A DNA stretch of 64,000 nt, from assembly GCA_963701995.1 (NCBI GenBank), contig OY969693.1, positions 434,001 to 498,000 of the forward strand, read 5' to 3'. Shown here piece by piece: positions 36,696-45,121 of the stretch; the stretch's first letter is position 1, and each line of letters begins with the position of its first letter. The notes beneath the pieces were generated by a model. That model made no database searches. It saw only the letters and a list, made by a program, of their open reading frames with translations, and was not told the DNA's origin. A program made the position numbers and the translations under genes. The stretch comes from Methanoflorens sp963701995 (GTDB lineage Archaea; Halobacteriota; Bog-38; Methanoflorentales; Methanoflorentaceae).

Positions 36696-38348
36696 CTACG
36701 GCGCGCGCAGTATCGCTCCGTTGCTTGCTGAACTCACCGCGGCGGCATATCTTTTCAGGTAGCCGCCGACGTCTTTTCGCGCCGGCGTCCACGTTGCCTT
36801 TCTGGCCGCAAGGACATCGTCGGTCAGCCGCACGGCCAGCCGGTGGTTCGGTATGTCAATGGTAATTTCGTCCCCGTCGTGCAAAAGCCCCAACGGACCG
36901 CCCTCAGCCGCCTCTGGTGAGATGTGTCCGATCGCGGCGCCCCTAGTCCCGCCCGAGAAACGACCGTCTGTAATGAGGGGTACGCTCAACCCCATTCCCG
37001 CTATCGCGGCGGTTGGCGCAAGCATTTCGGGCATTCCTGGTCCACCTCTGGGCCCTTCATAGCGCACGACCACAACCTGCCCTTCGCTCACCGATCCGGC
37101 CAGAATGGCCCGCATCGCCTCATCTTCGGAGTTAAATACGCGTGCTTTTCCCGTATAGCGGAGCATGTCGTCGCTCACGCCGGCGCTTTTGACGATGGCG
37201 CCGTCGGGAGCAAGATTCCCGAACAGCACCGTGATGCCGCCTGTCGCGTGCACCGGATCGTCGAGGGGACGTATGATTGCATCGTCACGGATGTGTGCCT
37301 CGTCGGCGATCTCGTAAACGCTCTTGCCCGAGCAGGTCGTTTCGTTGCGTAGCAGCGTCCGAGCGCGTTTCATGACGCCGGGGACGCCGCCGGCGGCGTC
37401 GAGGTCGCTCATGGTATACGGGCCGCTCGGATTCAGGGATGCGATGTGCGGCGTCTGTTTGCTCAGTTCGTCAAAAAGCGTGAGCGGGAGCGATATGCCC
37501 GCCTCGTGCGCGATTGCAGGGAGGTGCAGCGCCGTATTCGTCGAGCCGCCGATGAGCATGTCGAGGATGATCGCGTTCTGAAACGACGCTTCGGTCACGA
37601 TGTCACGCGGTGTGACCCCGTTCATGATGAGGTCAACGATTCGCTTCCCGGTAGCCTCAGCAATGCGCCTCCTTCGGGCATCAACGGCTGGCGTTGTCGC
37701 ACAATAGGGAAGCGAGAGGCCGAGCATCTCGGTCATACAGGCCATGGTATTGGCCGTGTACAGGCCCTGGCAGCTGCCGCACCCGGGACACGCCCGACTA
37801 ACGAGCTCCTCAAGGTGCGCTTCGGTCATGGTGCCCGCCTGGACACAGCCGACCCCCTCAAACGCCGAGACGAGCGTGACGTCGGTGCCTTGGTAGTACC
37901 CAGCTCGCATCGGCCCCCCGGTCACTACCATGGTCGGCACGTTTATCCGCAGCGCCGCCATCAACATCCCGGGAACGATCTTGTCGCACGACCCCACCAT
38001 GACCAAGCCGTCAAACTGGTGCGCCTGCGCCATGAGCTCAACGGAGTCGGCGATGTTCTCACGGGACGGGAGGGCGTAGCGCATGCCAGAGTGCCCCATG
38101 GCGATGCCGTCGCAGATGCCGATGGTGCCGAACTCAAACGCGATGCCGCCGGCCAAGTATATCCCTTTTTTGACAAACTCGGCGAGATCCCGCAGATGAA
38201 GGTGACCGGGAACGATCTCGTTCCAGGCGTTAGCGATGCCGACAAACGGCCGTTCGAGATCCTCGTCTGCCACGCCCAAGGCGTTCAAGAGGGCCCGTTG
38301 CGGTGCGCGTGTCACCCCCCTCGTTATCTGCTTGCTCCTTAGTTCCAT
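36696..38348 (-). CDS. ilvD: dihydroxy-acid dehydratase IlvD
   Basis: IlvD dehydrates 2,3-dihydroxy acids in isoleucine and valine synthesis using an iron-sulfur cluster. Iron-sulfur cysteines are visible in GSCDKIVPGM (C121) and ACPGCGSCQGLYTAN (C193). The 550-residue length is normal. MLIGGSTNTALH and GRFSGGTRG are further family motifs. A TATA element at about 38372-38380 puts transcription start near the ATG, suggesting a leaderless message, with an inverted repeat further upstream. Confidence 0.96.
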   Translation of the reverse strand: MELRSKQITRGVTRAPQRALLNALGVADEDLERPFVGIANAWNEIVPGHLHLRDLAEFVKKGIYLAGGIAFEFGTIGICDGIAMGHSGMRYALPSRENIADSVELMAQAHQFDGLVMVGSCDKIVPGMLMAALRINVPTMVVTGGPMRAGYYQGTDVTLVSAFEGVGCVQAGTMTEAHLEELVSRACPGCGSCQGLYTANTMACMTEMLGLSLPYCATTPAVDARRRRIAEATGKRIVDLIMNGVTPRDIVTEASFQNAIILDMLIGGSTNTALHLPAIAHEAGISLPLTLFDELSKQTPHIASLNPSGPYTMSDLDAAGGVPGVMKRARTLLRNETTCSGKSVYEIADEAHIRDDAIIRPLDDPVHATGGITVLFGNLAPDGAIVKSAGVSDDMLRYTGKARVFNSEDEAMRAILAGSVSEGQVVVVRYEGPRGGPGMPEMLAPTAAIAGMGLSVPLITDGRFSGGTRGAAIGHISPEAAEGGPLGLLHDGDEITIDIPNHRLAVRLTDDVLAARKATWTPARKDVGGYLKRYAAAVSSASNGAILRAP

Positions 38349-38406
38349 ATGCTTAAAGAATGATCGCTGAAGTTATAAAAATGAGTGCGCTGCTAAGATC
38401 CTACCA

Positions 38407-38421
38407 AAAGTGTGCCACTTT
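38407..38421. promoter_or_regulatory. inverted repeat upstream of ilvD
   Basis: AAAGTG-TGC-CACTTT is a perfect 6+6 inverted repeat. A degenerate second copy (AAAATGTGGCGCTTTT) follows directly at about 38424-38440. The repeats lie about 30 bases upstream of the ilvD TATA element, the position of an operator or activator site. Confidence 0.45.
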
Positions 38422-38440
38422 CTAAAAATGTGGCGCTTTT

Positions 38441-38735
38441 CCATAGGTTTAGCGGAGACTAACATCGCTCCGCGTTCAGCGTGTGGGGAATTTTGCTGTG
38501 CGGAGTCTCGCTAAGTCTACAGTACGATCAACTTTTACACGTTTCTGCTCCTCTTTTTTTCGACAGCAACGATGGTCAAAAGGATCGCATGGAAGCATTA
38601 TTGCAAACGTTGCGAGACGCGGTGAACCATAGCACACACTGTAGACATAGGCTTAGTGCAAATCGCCTCTTGCCGCCCGTAACGACGGCATTCAACAAAA
38701 GGGCGCGACCGATCGATATGGGAATCATCGGTTGA
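38441..38735. other. spacer upstream of ilvD and behind the ABC permease
   Basis: Nearly 300 bases with no convincing gene between the ilvD control region and the end of the ABC-2 permease gene. An 84-codon frame here has no family features. Confidence 0.4.
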
Positions 38736-39500
38736 TCATTCGATTATCTTCCGGAAGCTCAATGAAGCCAGTGCAAACATGAGGATATCAAAGAGCGCTA
38801 TGACGGCAACGTCAAGAGGAAGGAGCGCCAGATTACCAGTGATCATTAGTCCCCGCACAGCATCTACGGCATATGTCAGCGGGTTAAAAACCGCGAAGAG
38901 TTGGAGGGCGTGAGGCATTAACGCTATCGGGTAAAGGGCGTTGCTGGCAAAGAAGAGCGGTAGGATGAGCGCTTGGCCGATTCCCATAAATCGCTCCCTG
39001 GTTTTCAATAACGATGCTACAATGATTGAGAGGGCGGCGAACCCCCCGGAAATGACGAATAATATTGCGAGCGCTGCCACGAAATAGGCAGGGTTGGGGA
39101 TGAAGCTCACGCCGAGGAGCAGCGCCACGGGTATGACGATTATTACCTGGATGATTGCTCTGACGCCTGAAGACATGGATCTGCCTATAACAGTCGCATA
39201 TCGGGAAGCCGGTGCCACAAGAAGCTTTTTTAAGATACCGGTATCCCGCTCCCACACGAGCGTCAAGCCGTACAAGACGGCGACGAATAGGACTGACTGC
39301 AGCATGACGCCAGGAGTGATGTAGTCAACGTACGGTATTCCACTGGTCGGAATGGCGTGTATCTGACCGAAGACCGTTCCGAAAACCACCAACCACAACA
39401 CGGGCTGAACGGCCCTTGTGTACACTTCCGTCCGGTCATTTCTGAGTCTCCGAAGCTCGAGCTCCATCATAGCAAGCACTACCCTTAAGGAGTCATTCAC
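38736..39500 (-). CDS. ABC-2 type transporter permease
   Basis: About 254 residues with six membrane helices and the ABC-2 pattern GVMLQSVLFVAVLYGLT, plus PLFFASNALYPIALMP near the C-terminus. The GTG at 39498-39500 is chosen: it follows a GGAGG, overlaps the end of the ATPase gene by 8 bases and gives a normal N-terminus. The pair is a drug or polysaccharide/lipid exporter of unknown substrate. Confidence 0.9.
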   Translation of the reverse strand: MNDSLRVVLAMMELELRRLRNDRTEVYTRAVQPVLWLVVFGTVFGQIHAIPTSGIPYVDYITPGVMLQSVLFVAVLYGLTLVWERDTGILKKLLVAPASRYATVIGRSMSSGVRAIIQVIIVIPVALLLGVSFIPNPAYFVAALAILFVISGGFAALSIIVASLLKTRERFMGIGQALILPLFFASNALYPIALMPHALQLFAVFNPLTYAVDAVRGLMITGNLALLPLDVAVIALFDILMFALASLSFRKIIE

Positions 39501-40503
39501 GGCGATTGCCTCCTGCCTCCCCCTCAACCCGCCCAGTCGTGCTGGCGGCGCGGGATCCGCGTGTCGTTCCCGCATACCTCAAGAAGACGTCATCCAACGT
39601 TGGTTTCGTTGTCGCAATTCGCACGACGGGGATTTCCCCGCTTCTGAGTGCATCCATGACGCCGGGCAGCGCGGTTTCTGCGTCCTCGACGGTCACGTTG
39701 AGGGTGGAGTCAGAAACGACGACGCTGTTCACGCGCTCCAGACCTCGTATCCTACCCAACGTATGCTCATCGACGCGATGGTCGGACAAGCTGAATTTGA
39801 TGAGCTCGCCTCCAAGTGAGTGCTTAAGTTCTTCAGCCGTGCCTGAGGTGACCATCCTCCCCATGTTGATAATTGCAACCTCGTCTGAGTAGGCGTTCGC
39901 TTCGTCCATGTAGTGCGTGCTGAAAAACACCGTCGTGCCAAACTCCTCTTTAAAGGACGTCAGTTTCTCCCAGACAGCGATTCTGGCTGCGGGATCGAGG
40001 CCGAGCGTCGGTTCATCGAGAAACAGAATCTTGGGCCTAATCAGCATCGCGCACGCGATCTCGAGCTTCCTGATCATGCCACCTGAGTAGGTCTTCACGA
40101 GCTGCTCCGCGGCAGCGCGCAGCCCCATGCTCTCGAGCATGTCATAGATAACTTCCTTTCGTGACCGTGACGGTAGGCCGTATATCTTAGCGTAGATGAG
40201 GAGGTTCTCGTAGCCGTTGATATCGCTCCAGACGCTCGTCTCTTGGGGGACGTAGCCTATCACTTTTCTGACCTCTGCGCCCTCTCGAACGACGTCCAGC
40301 CCGAAAATGTGCGCTTCACCGGACGTTGGTTTGAACTGGGTCGTCAAAATGCGCATGAGCGTCGTTTTGCCCGCGCCGTTGGGTCCAAGCAATGCAAAGA
40401 TGTCGCCGGCCTTGACGTCCAGGTCGACGCCGGCTAGCGCCGCGACGTTGCCTTTGTAAACCTTTTCAAACCCTCTCGCGTCAATCGCAAACGTGTGTAG
40501 CAC
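39493..40503 (-). CDS. ABC transporter ATP-binding protein (DrrA-like)
   Basis: 336 residues: Walker A GPNGAGKT at 40-47, signature YSGGM near 146, Walker B ILFLDEPTLGLDP near 165, and a C-terminal extension of about 90 residues as in DrrA and other ABC-2 exporters. It is translationally coupled to the permease gene. A GC-rich linker tail precedes the stop. Confidence 0.92.
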   Translation of the reverse strand: MLHTFAIDARGFEKVYKGNVAALAGVDLDVKAGDIFALLGPNGAGKTTLMRILTTQFKPTSGEAHIFGLDVVREGAEVRKVIGYVPQETSVWSDINGYENLLIYAKIYGLPSRSRKEVIYDMLESMGLRAAAEQLVKTYSGGMIRKLEIACAMLIRPKILFLDEPTLGLDPAARIAVWEKLTSFKEEFGTTVFFSTHYMDEANAYSDEVAIINMGRMVTSGTAEELKHSLGGELIKFSLSDHRVDEHTLGRIRGLERVNSVVVSDSTLNVTVEDAETALPGVMDALRSGEIPVVRIATTKPTLDDVFLRYAGTTRGSRAASTTGRVEGEAGGNRRE

Positions 40504-40894
40504 CCTCTCCTGAGCTGCGCCTCGATTTCACACCCCACAGCAACCGGTTCGAATCTTCGCTTAGTAAATACTCATTCAGATCGATATCGCAAAAAAGGCA
40601 CGAATCGAGATGGTCGGCATCCATCCTGTCCAGGATGTCAAAAGTAAGCCGCTAGAAATAGTATGATGGTGCAGTACTTATCTCTTCTGTTGTTGGGGTT
40701 GGCGTACCGCACTTTTGCCGGCGCACATCGCTTGCTTCTCGAAAATGTGGAGCTGACGGGCCCCTCTCATTATATCTGCCGCTGATAAGTCCTACAGATA
40801 GCCGTCCACGATCGTCGCCTCGCTGAGGCGCCGCCCCCCTACGCCAAAAAAAGTACCAGAGGCGTTCTTTTGCTCCACATCCCTCAAAAACAAG
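40504..40894. other. left boundary of the accessory island, no gene seen
   Basis: No credible coding frame. The overlapping minus-strand frames here contain the reversed tRNA-like sequence and no family motifs. Composition changes to mixed AT-rich and GC-rich patches. Confidence 0.4.
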
Positions 40895-40988
40895 TGGGCT
40901 CGAGGCGATTCGAACGCCCCACCTTCGTGTAAAGGCTCGTTTTTTCGATTCTTGAAATCGAGCATATAATCGTGATGCGCCCGAGCCG
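40895..40988 (-). pseudogene. degenerate tRNA-Leu(CAA)-like sequence
   Basis: On the minus strand GGCTCG pairs with CGAGCC as an acceptor stem, but the first pair is C-C. TCGAT/ATCGA forms an anticodon stem with loop TTCAAGA (CAA). A long variable arm pairs CCTT with AAGG. The T arm GGCG-TTCGAAT-CGCC is intact. The D arm lacks the GG pair and is spaced abnormally, so this is likely a decayed tRNA or an attachment-site remnant rather than a working gene. Confidence 0.5.
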
Positions 40989-41236
40989 TTTCGATTGGAA
41001 ACAGTGCAGACGCCCGCTGCCTGAAAACGTCTACGATGTGTACCCGCAATATTGAAAGGATACGCATATGAAAGAATCTTAGTGAACAACCTTCAAGATT
41101 TTTATTGATGCTAAATAGTCGACTCGCGATAATGCCGACTCCGCTTTACTGAGCGCTTTAAACAGACGCGCAGCTCTACTACCGCGTAGTGCGTTGTCAA
41201 ATCGGCCAAAACAGATTATTCAGCTTTCGCAATTAT
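40989..41236. other. spacer between tRNA-like sequence and restriction gene
   Basis: AT-rich region with no gene recognised. It contains the 3' flank of the putative restriction endonuclease gene. Confidence 0.35.
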
Positions 41237-41827
41237 TCATTGCTCACTGTAAATGTCGACATTACTCGCGTTAAACTCAGGTTTAAGGTGGACAAAAAGC
41301 TTGGATAAGTCGGTCAAAGTCCATTCTTTAATCTTCCAATATTTATCCTTCTCTTCCGTGATATGTAGCCCTAATAAGAGGTGCCTTGCGTCGCTTTTGA
41401 TCTTCTTCCCTGAAGTGTAGTAAAAAGTCCTTAGGCCGCTTGGCTCACTCTTGCTTGATACTTTGACCTCTAAGTAAGTGATGCGATCGTATTTGTCTTG
41501 CATCTCGATGTCCGGATAGCCTGTTGCGCCTAGCATTTGCGTTCTTAATCCCGTCTTTCGTATTTCTTCAACAAGTTCATTTTCAATCGCTTTGCTGACT
41601 TCGTTGATTCTGTTTCCAAAAAACCGTCTCTTGGTCTTATTACATAACGCGAGAAAATGCTTGCAAGACGCGGTCAGGCTTTCAATCAGTTCTTGATCTT
41701 CTTGCTGCTCAAGGTTCACAGGATACATAGCATGTTTCGCCGTGACTTCGACAACGTCCTTGAAGCTGACTCTTTGCAGACCGTGGGTTGCCTCAATCAA
41801 AGACAAAATTGCATCTTTCACATTCAA
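41237..41827 (-). CDS. putative type II restriction endonuclease (PD-(D/E)xK)
   Basis: 196 residues. The core GYPDIEMQ followed by ITYLEVKVSS is a PD...ExK nuclease signature (about residues 100-125), followed by a segment KSDARHLLLGLHI that fits the fold's next strand. It lies 28 bases downstream of a DNA methyltransferase gene on the same strand, forming a compact restriction-modification pair. The subfamily and recognition site cannot be told from sequence. Its composition is AT-richer than that of the core genes. Confidence 0.7.
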   Translation of the reverse strand: MNVKDAILSLIEATHGLQRVSFKDVVEVTAKHAMYPVNLEQQEDQELIESLTASCKHFLALCNKTKRRFFGNRINEVSKAIENELVEEIRKTGLRTQMLGATGYPDIEMQDKYDRITYLEVKVSSKSEPSGLRTFYYTSGKKIKSDARHLLLGLHITEEKDKYWKIKEWTLTDLSKLFVHLKPEFNASNVDIYSEQ

Positions 41828-41855
41828 ATGAATTCTTCTCCTAAGCCAATCTTTT

Positions 41856-42674
41856 TTAACTTAGTTTTTCATTAGCAATTTCAACGTAGGACGGGTCTAT
41901 CTCAAAGCCGAGGAATCTGACGCCCAACTTAAGGCATGCTAAGGCAGTGGTTCCGATACCCATAAACGGATCGAGCACATCGGTGCTTTCGTCATATCCA
42001 TGCAGTTTAATGCATAATTCGGGGAGTTGCTGTGGGAAAACTGTGGGATGGGGTCGTGATTCTTGAATCGTTTTGTATGGAATGAACCACACGTTGCCCC
42101 GTTCTTTCAAGTCAGTATTCACGGATTTCCATCGTCCGATGTTCGATTTGTCTTGATATGGTACGCCGATGGACAGCTTATTCAGCGCTACATCGCCAAG
42201 TTTAGTGAAGTGAAAAATGAACTCGTGACCTCCGCTGAGATATTTAGAGCTGTTTATAGGTTGATAGTGCCCGACTGCGATACTCTGCTTCGTGTGCGCA
42301 TAGTCCCCCATATCCTCTTTGGGTATCGCTATGGATTTGATCCAATGGATTTGGTTTTGGAGGGTGAAATGTTTTCTGAATCTGTTCGCGACGTCTATCG
42401 CAATCCACGGGTCGGTGAATTTTCCCCCAACATTGAGAAAGAAAGACCCCTCATCCTTCAATATTCGCTTCGATTCTGCAGCGACCTCCTCCATCCAATC
42501 CAAGTATTCGCCTCGAGGTCTCTCGTCGTGATAGCCCTTGTATTTTTTGCCAATGTTGTATGGCGGGGATGTCACGATCACGTCTATCGATTTCTCGTCG
42601 ATAGTTTTCATCCCGTCAAGACAATCCATAGTGTAGATCTTGTTTAGTTTAAGCGACTGCTTCACTGACACCAT
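41856..42674 (-). CDS. beta-class DNA methyltransferase (likely N4-cytosine or N6-adenine)
   Basis: 272 residues in the order catalytic motif IV first (TSPPYNIG, residues 35-42), then the SAM-binding motif I near the C-terminus (DPFMGIGTTALACLK). This is the beta-class layout. The SPPY form favours N4-cytosine methylation, though N6-adenine enzymes can share it. GHEFIFHFTK is another family segment. It should protect the host from the adjacent nuclease. Confidence 0.9.
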   Translation of the reverse strand: MVSVKQSLKLNKIYTMDCLDGMKTIDEKSIDVIVTSPPYNIGKKYKGYHDERPRGEYLDWMEEVAAESKRILKDEGSFFLNVGGKFTDPWIAIDVANRFRKHFTLQNQIHWIKSIAIPKEDMGDYAHTKQSIAVGHYQPINSSKYLSGGHEFIFHFTKLGDVALNKLSIGVPYQDKSNIGRWKSVNTDLKERGNVWFIPYKTIQESRPHPTVFPQQLPELCIKLHGYDESTDVLDPFMGIGTTALACLKLGVRFLGFEIDPSYVEIANEKLS

Positions 42675-42689
42675 CTTGACTCTAAGACT

Positions 42690-42893
42690 CTTCTTACGAA
42701 CTTAGGTCTTTTGATGCAGTTTTTTGTAGATACGACGAGGATCATTCAGTGGGATCAATCAAACCGAACGTATATTATGACGCACAGCGTGAGTGGCATT
42801 GATTGGAAGCATTACAAGCGTCCGTTGCCTAAGCACGTGTATGAGCTATATATACAATATTGGAAGACCGTACAATTCCTGTCCCTAGCGTGA
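42690..42893 (+). pseudogene. integrase 3'-end fragment F (inverted copy)
   Basis: The plus-strand frame gives QWDQSNRTYIMTHSVSG, then GIDWKHYKRPLPKHVYELYI and a Trp-containing tail. This is the same module seen at 57-62 kb. H in THSVSG and Y in WKHY fit the last two catalytic residues of tyrosine recombinases. Upstream ELRSF in another frame fits the box II Arg region, so a frameshift has occurred. No N-terminal half is present. Confidence 0.65.
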
Positions 42894-43126
42894 GAATTAC
42901 AGCACGCGTGACCCCTTGTTTTTTTTGAAATTTTCTTCCATATTTCGACAATGGTGATGAGCCTGCCCTCAGAGGCCGTCTTCATTACCTCGACGACCTC
43001 GCTCGGATTGACGAGCACGACGGGATCACCCACCTCCGCGCCCATCTTGTGCACCGCGTTATAACAGGGAAAACGCCCCTCTAATCCTATACCTTTTGCA
43101 CATGAACTGCAGCACCGACGCTGCAC
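42894..43126 (-). pseudogene. truncated small ORF, MGMT-like remnant
   Basis: The minus-strand frame contains GDPVVLVNPSEVVEVMK followed by ASEGRLITIVEIWKKISKK. It faintly resembles the helix-turn-helix part of MGMT/alkyltransferase-like proteins (a '(P/S)EGKLxTIxEI' pattern). The C-terminal side is cut off where integrase fragment F begins. Neither start nor function is secure. Confidence 0.3.
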
Positions 43127-43272
43127 TTTCAGTCATTCTGCAGCAAAAGAACTGGAATCTGCAGCATGTATGCAGCACACCTATCTCGTATTATTTCGGA
43201 AGCCTTTAATGGTGCTATAAGCATGCAGCATAACAGGAGTATTGTGCTGCAATTGAGGTCATATTTGCAGCA
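43108..43272. repeat. helically phased TGCAGCA heptamer array
   Basis: TGCAGCA occurs at 43108, 43139, 43160, 43171, 43224 and 43266, with its complement TGCTGCA at 43245 and a near copy CGCTGCA at 43119. Intervals are 11, 20, 21, 11, 53, 21 and 21 bases, all near multiples of the 10.5-base helical turn. The array ends 40 bases before a ribbon-helix-helix/coiled-coil protein gene. It is probably that protein's operator or a partition-like centromere site. Confidence 0.75.
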
Positions 43273-43312
43273 ACATTGCAACAGATTGAAAAAGACCAAA
43301 CCAAGAGGGTAA

Positions 43313-44062
43313 ATGGCGCAGGAAAGCGGAAAAAATCGTTATTCGATTGCATTAGCGTCCAACTTGGCATCGCTTCTCAAAGAGCAAGCGGCAACTGAGG
43401 GTAAATCGCTCTCGGCGTTCCTGGCCCAGATAGTCGAAGAGCACTACGCAGAGAAAAAAACACTAGCCGACTACGGACGTGAACTGGAAGCACTACAAGC
43501 TAGTTCTGAAAAAACTTTGCAGCTTCAACGCGCGGAATACGAAAAACAAGTCCAAAATCAGCGCGCGGAAAGCGCAAATATAGTGCAACGCGTGCGCGAC
43601 GAACACGAAAAAAAGATTAAGAGACTTATCGCTGAGCATGATGCTGAGACGCAGCAAATCCGCGCCGACTTTGAGAAGCAAATACAACAGATTAAGGCAG
43701 ACCGTTCTGCGAGTATCCAACAGCTAGAGACCTCGCTTGAAGAACTAGAAAGTGTTACGCAGAAGCTCGATGCTAATCTGAAGGAAGCTGAAGAGCGCAA
43801 CCGCTCTTTGCTGGAAAAGCTGCGAGAATCAGAAGCATCGAAAAACGTTGTTGTCACTGGCCTGCAGCACCGCGTTGAACTCCTGGAAAAGGAGAAAACA
43901 AGCCTCGAAGCGGCGCTACAAGTTGAGAGGGGCCACTCGCTTGAATTGAAAGCCGATAAGGAGACCCTGCAGAAGCAAGTCGAATTGCTGACGTTGCGAT
44001 TACCTGCTCCCAAAGTCGGTTTTTGGTCTCGGATATTCGGCCCGAAAAAAGAAAACCGTTAA
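43313..44062 (+). CDS. ribbon-helix-helix-like DNA-binding protein with long coiled coil
   Basis: 249 residues. The N-terminus NRYSIALASNLASLLKEQA, then EGKSLSAFLAQIVEEHYAEK, has the strand-helix-helix pattern of ribbon-helix-helix proteins. Residues about 55-230 form one long coiled coil rich in Glu, Gln and Lys. The C-terminal WSRIFGPKKENR is a short basic/aromatic tail that may touch membrane or another protein. AGAGGG precedes the ATG. With the upstream heptamer array it resembles a plasmid-type partition or nucleoid-bridging protein. Confidence 0.7.
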   Translation: MAQESGKNRYSIALASNLASLLKEQAATEGKSLSAFLAQIVEEHYAEKKTLADYGRELEALQASSEKTLQLQRAEYEKQVQNQRAESANIVQRVRDEHEKKIKRLIAEHDAETQQIRADFEKQIQQIKADRSASIQQLETSLEELESVTQKLDANLKEAEERNRSLLEKLRESEASKNVVVTGLQHRVELLEKEKTSLEAALQVERGHSLELKADKETLQKQVELLTLRLPAPKVGFWSRIFGPKKENR

Positions 44063-45107
44063 GCCGAAAATAATCCACAGGATCTGGTAACAGGAAGAAG
44101 CAGACGCACGGTGTGTGAAAAATGCATGGCCATTAACTACGTAAATGCTGAGTTTTGCAGACGATATGGCGAACCACTACCGCAGAATGCGCCGATGCTT
44201 GAACCTTAGGAGTCAACTACCTCGTCGTATCGCGCAAACGTCGAGCTACCCGAGCCACCGCGTAACGCACTCGATTAGTTGATGCATCTCGGCTTTTGGG
44301 GACTCATCGGATTTGGCATACCGTTGGATTCGTTCTCGCAATCGCTGAAATCATCGCACTTGTAGTTCTAGTCATCATCCTCATCGTGTTGGCAGTTGTA
44401 TTGACGCTGCTCGGCGTTGGCAGAGGACACCTCTTCTTTGGTAACTTAACGCCTTCGGCGGGAGTGTGAGGCGTTACAGCTTCAGTGCTGAGCGACGCCT
44501 ACAAAGAGTGTTTGGGGTAGGATCTGCGGACGTTAAAAAGGGAGTTACGAAAATGACAGTCAAATTAGCAGCAATCGTGGCACTCATTACTGTTGCTGCG
44601 TTATCCCAAGGCTAAAAGATTTGACAAGAACCACACGGGAAACGATGCGAAGAGAAGCTCGGCTGCGGAACGGTGAATAAGAATGAGCGCTAGGCGCCTT
44701 CCTCCTGAAGAGATACGACCGAGCGTTGAAGAGCATGGCGTGGGGATTGGCGATATACTCGCGGAAGCGCGACTCTTCTCAGCGGTTTCTGGAATTTTGT
44801 TCGGTTTCTTGCTTACTGCATCAGTCGCCGATACAAGTCAGATTTCGGGAATAGTCCAGCGCACCAAAGCCAAACGCTCGCGTTGCTAACGACGGGCGTG
44901 GTTGAGGCCTGTTCGGCGTCGTATCCTCGGTGTCGCGGTCGGTGGACGGATTGGGCGTCATTTTTTTCCCGAGTCTCGCCCAGCGGGTAGTTATTGAAAG
45001 GGTCGGTGTGCTATTTGACAAAGAACGTAATCATGTTTCACTCTGGTCGCGAATCTTCGCCGAAGAGCTCGAAACACGTTCGTGCGACGAAGACGAGTGC
45101 AAGCACG
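44063..45107. other. region of small decayed genes
   Basis: More than 1 kb without an intact larger gene. Remnants include a hydrophobic segment at about 44326-44469 (VLAIAEIIALVVLVIILIV) broken from an upstream MHLGFWGLIGFGI in another frame. Also present are a 20-codon peptide at 44553-44615 and a broken membrane protein at 44683-45121. It looks like a gene graveyard between mobile modules. Confidence 0.5.
44553..44615 (+). pseudogene. truncated 20-residue membrane peptide
   Basis: MTVKLAAIVALITVAALSQG starts after a GGGAG ribosome site and is stopped at codon 21. It looks like the N-terminal helix of a small membrane protein cut by a frameshift or stop. Confidence 0.3.
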
Positions 45108-45121
45108 TCAGACACCCGTAG
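44683..45121 (+). pseudogene. broken membrane protein gene (DUF6328-like)
   Basis: The first frame encodes DILAEARLFSAVSGILFGF, resembling the start of DUF6328-type membrane proteins. It stops at 44889, and a second frame from 44930 gives VFLDKER-type cytoplasmic sequence. At least one frameshift and loss of middle helices are needed to explain it. Identification is tentative. Confidence 0.3.

Noticed and set aside
37446..38342. 298-codon open frame on the plus strand opposite ilvD
   Set aside because: Its product is rich in Arg, His and Gly with no family motifs, and it is fully antisense to a clear ilvD. It reflects GC-rich third positions.
40540..40565. GGTTCGAATC as a second tRNA T arm
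   Set aside because: The flanking bases do not form a T stem, and no anticodon or acceptor arm is found nearby.
40652..41089. 145-codon minus-strand frame
   Set aside because: It overlaps the tRNA-like sequence, has no domain and shows no coding character.
43108..43272. Heptamer array as a CRISPR
   Set aside because: The repeats are only 7 bases, spacers vary from about 4 to 46 bases, and no cas genes are present.
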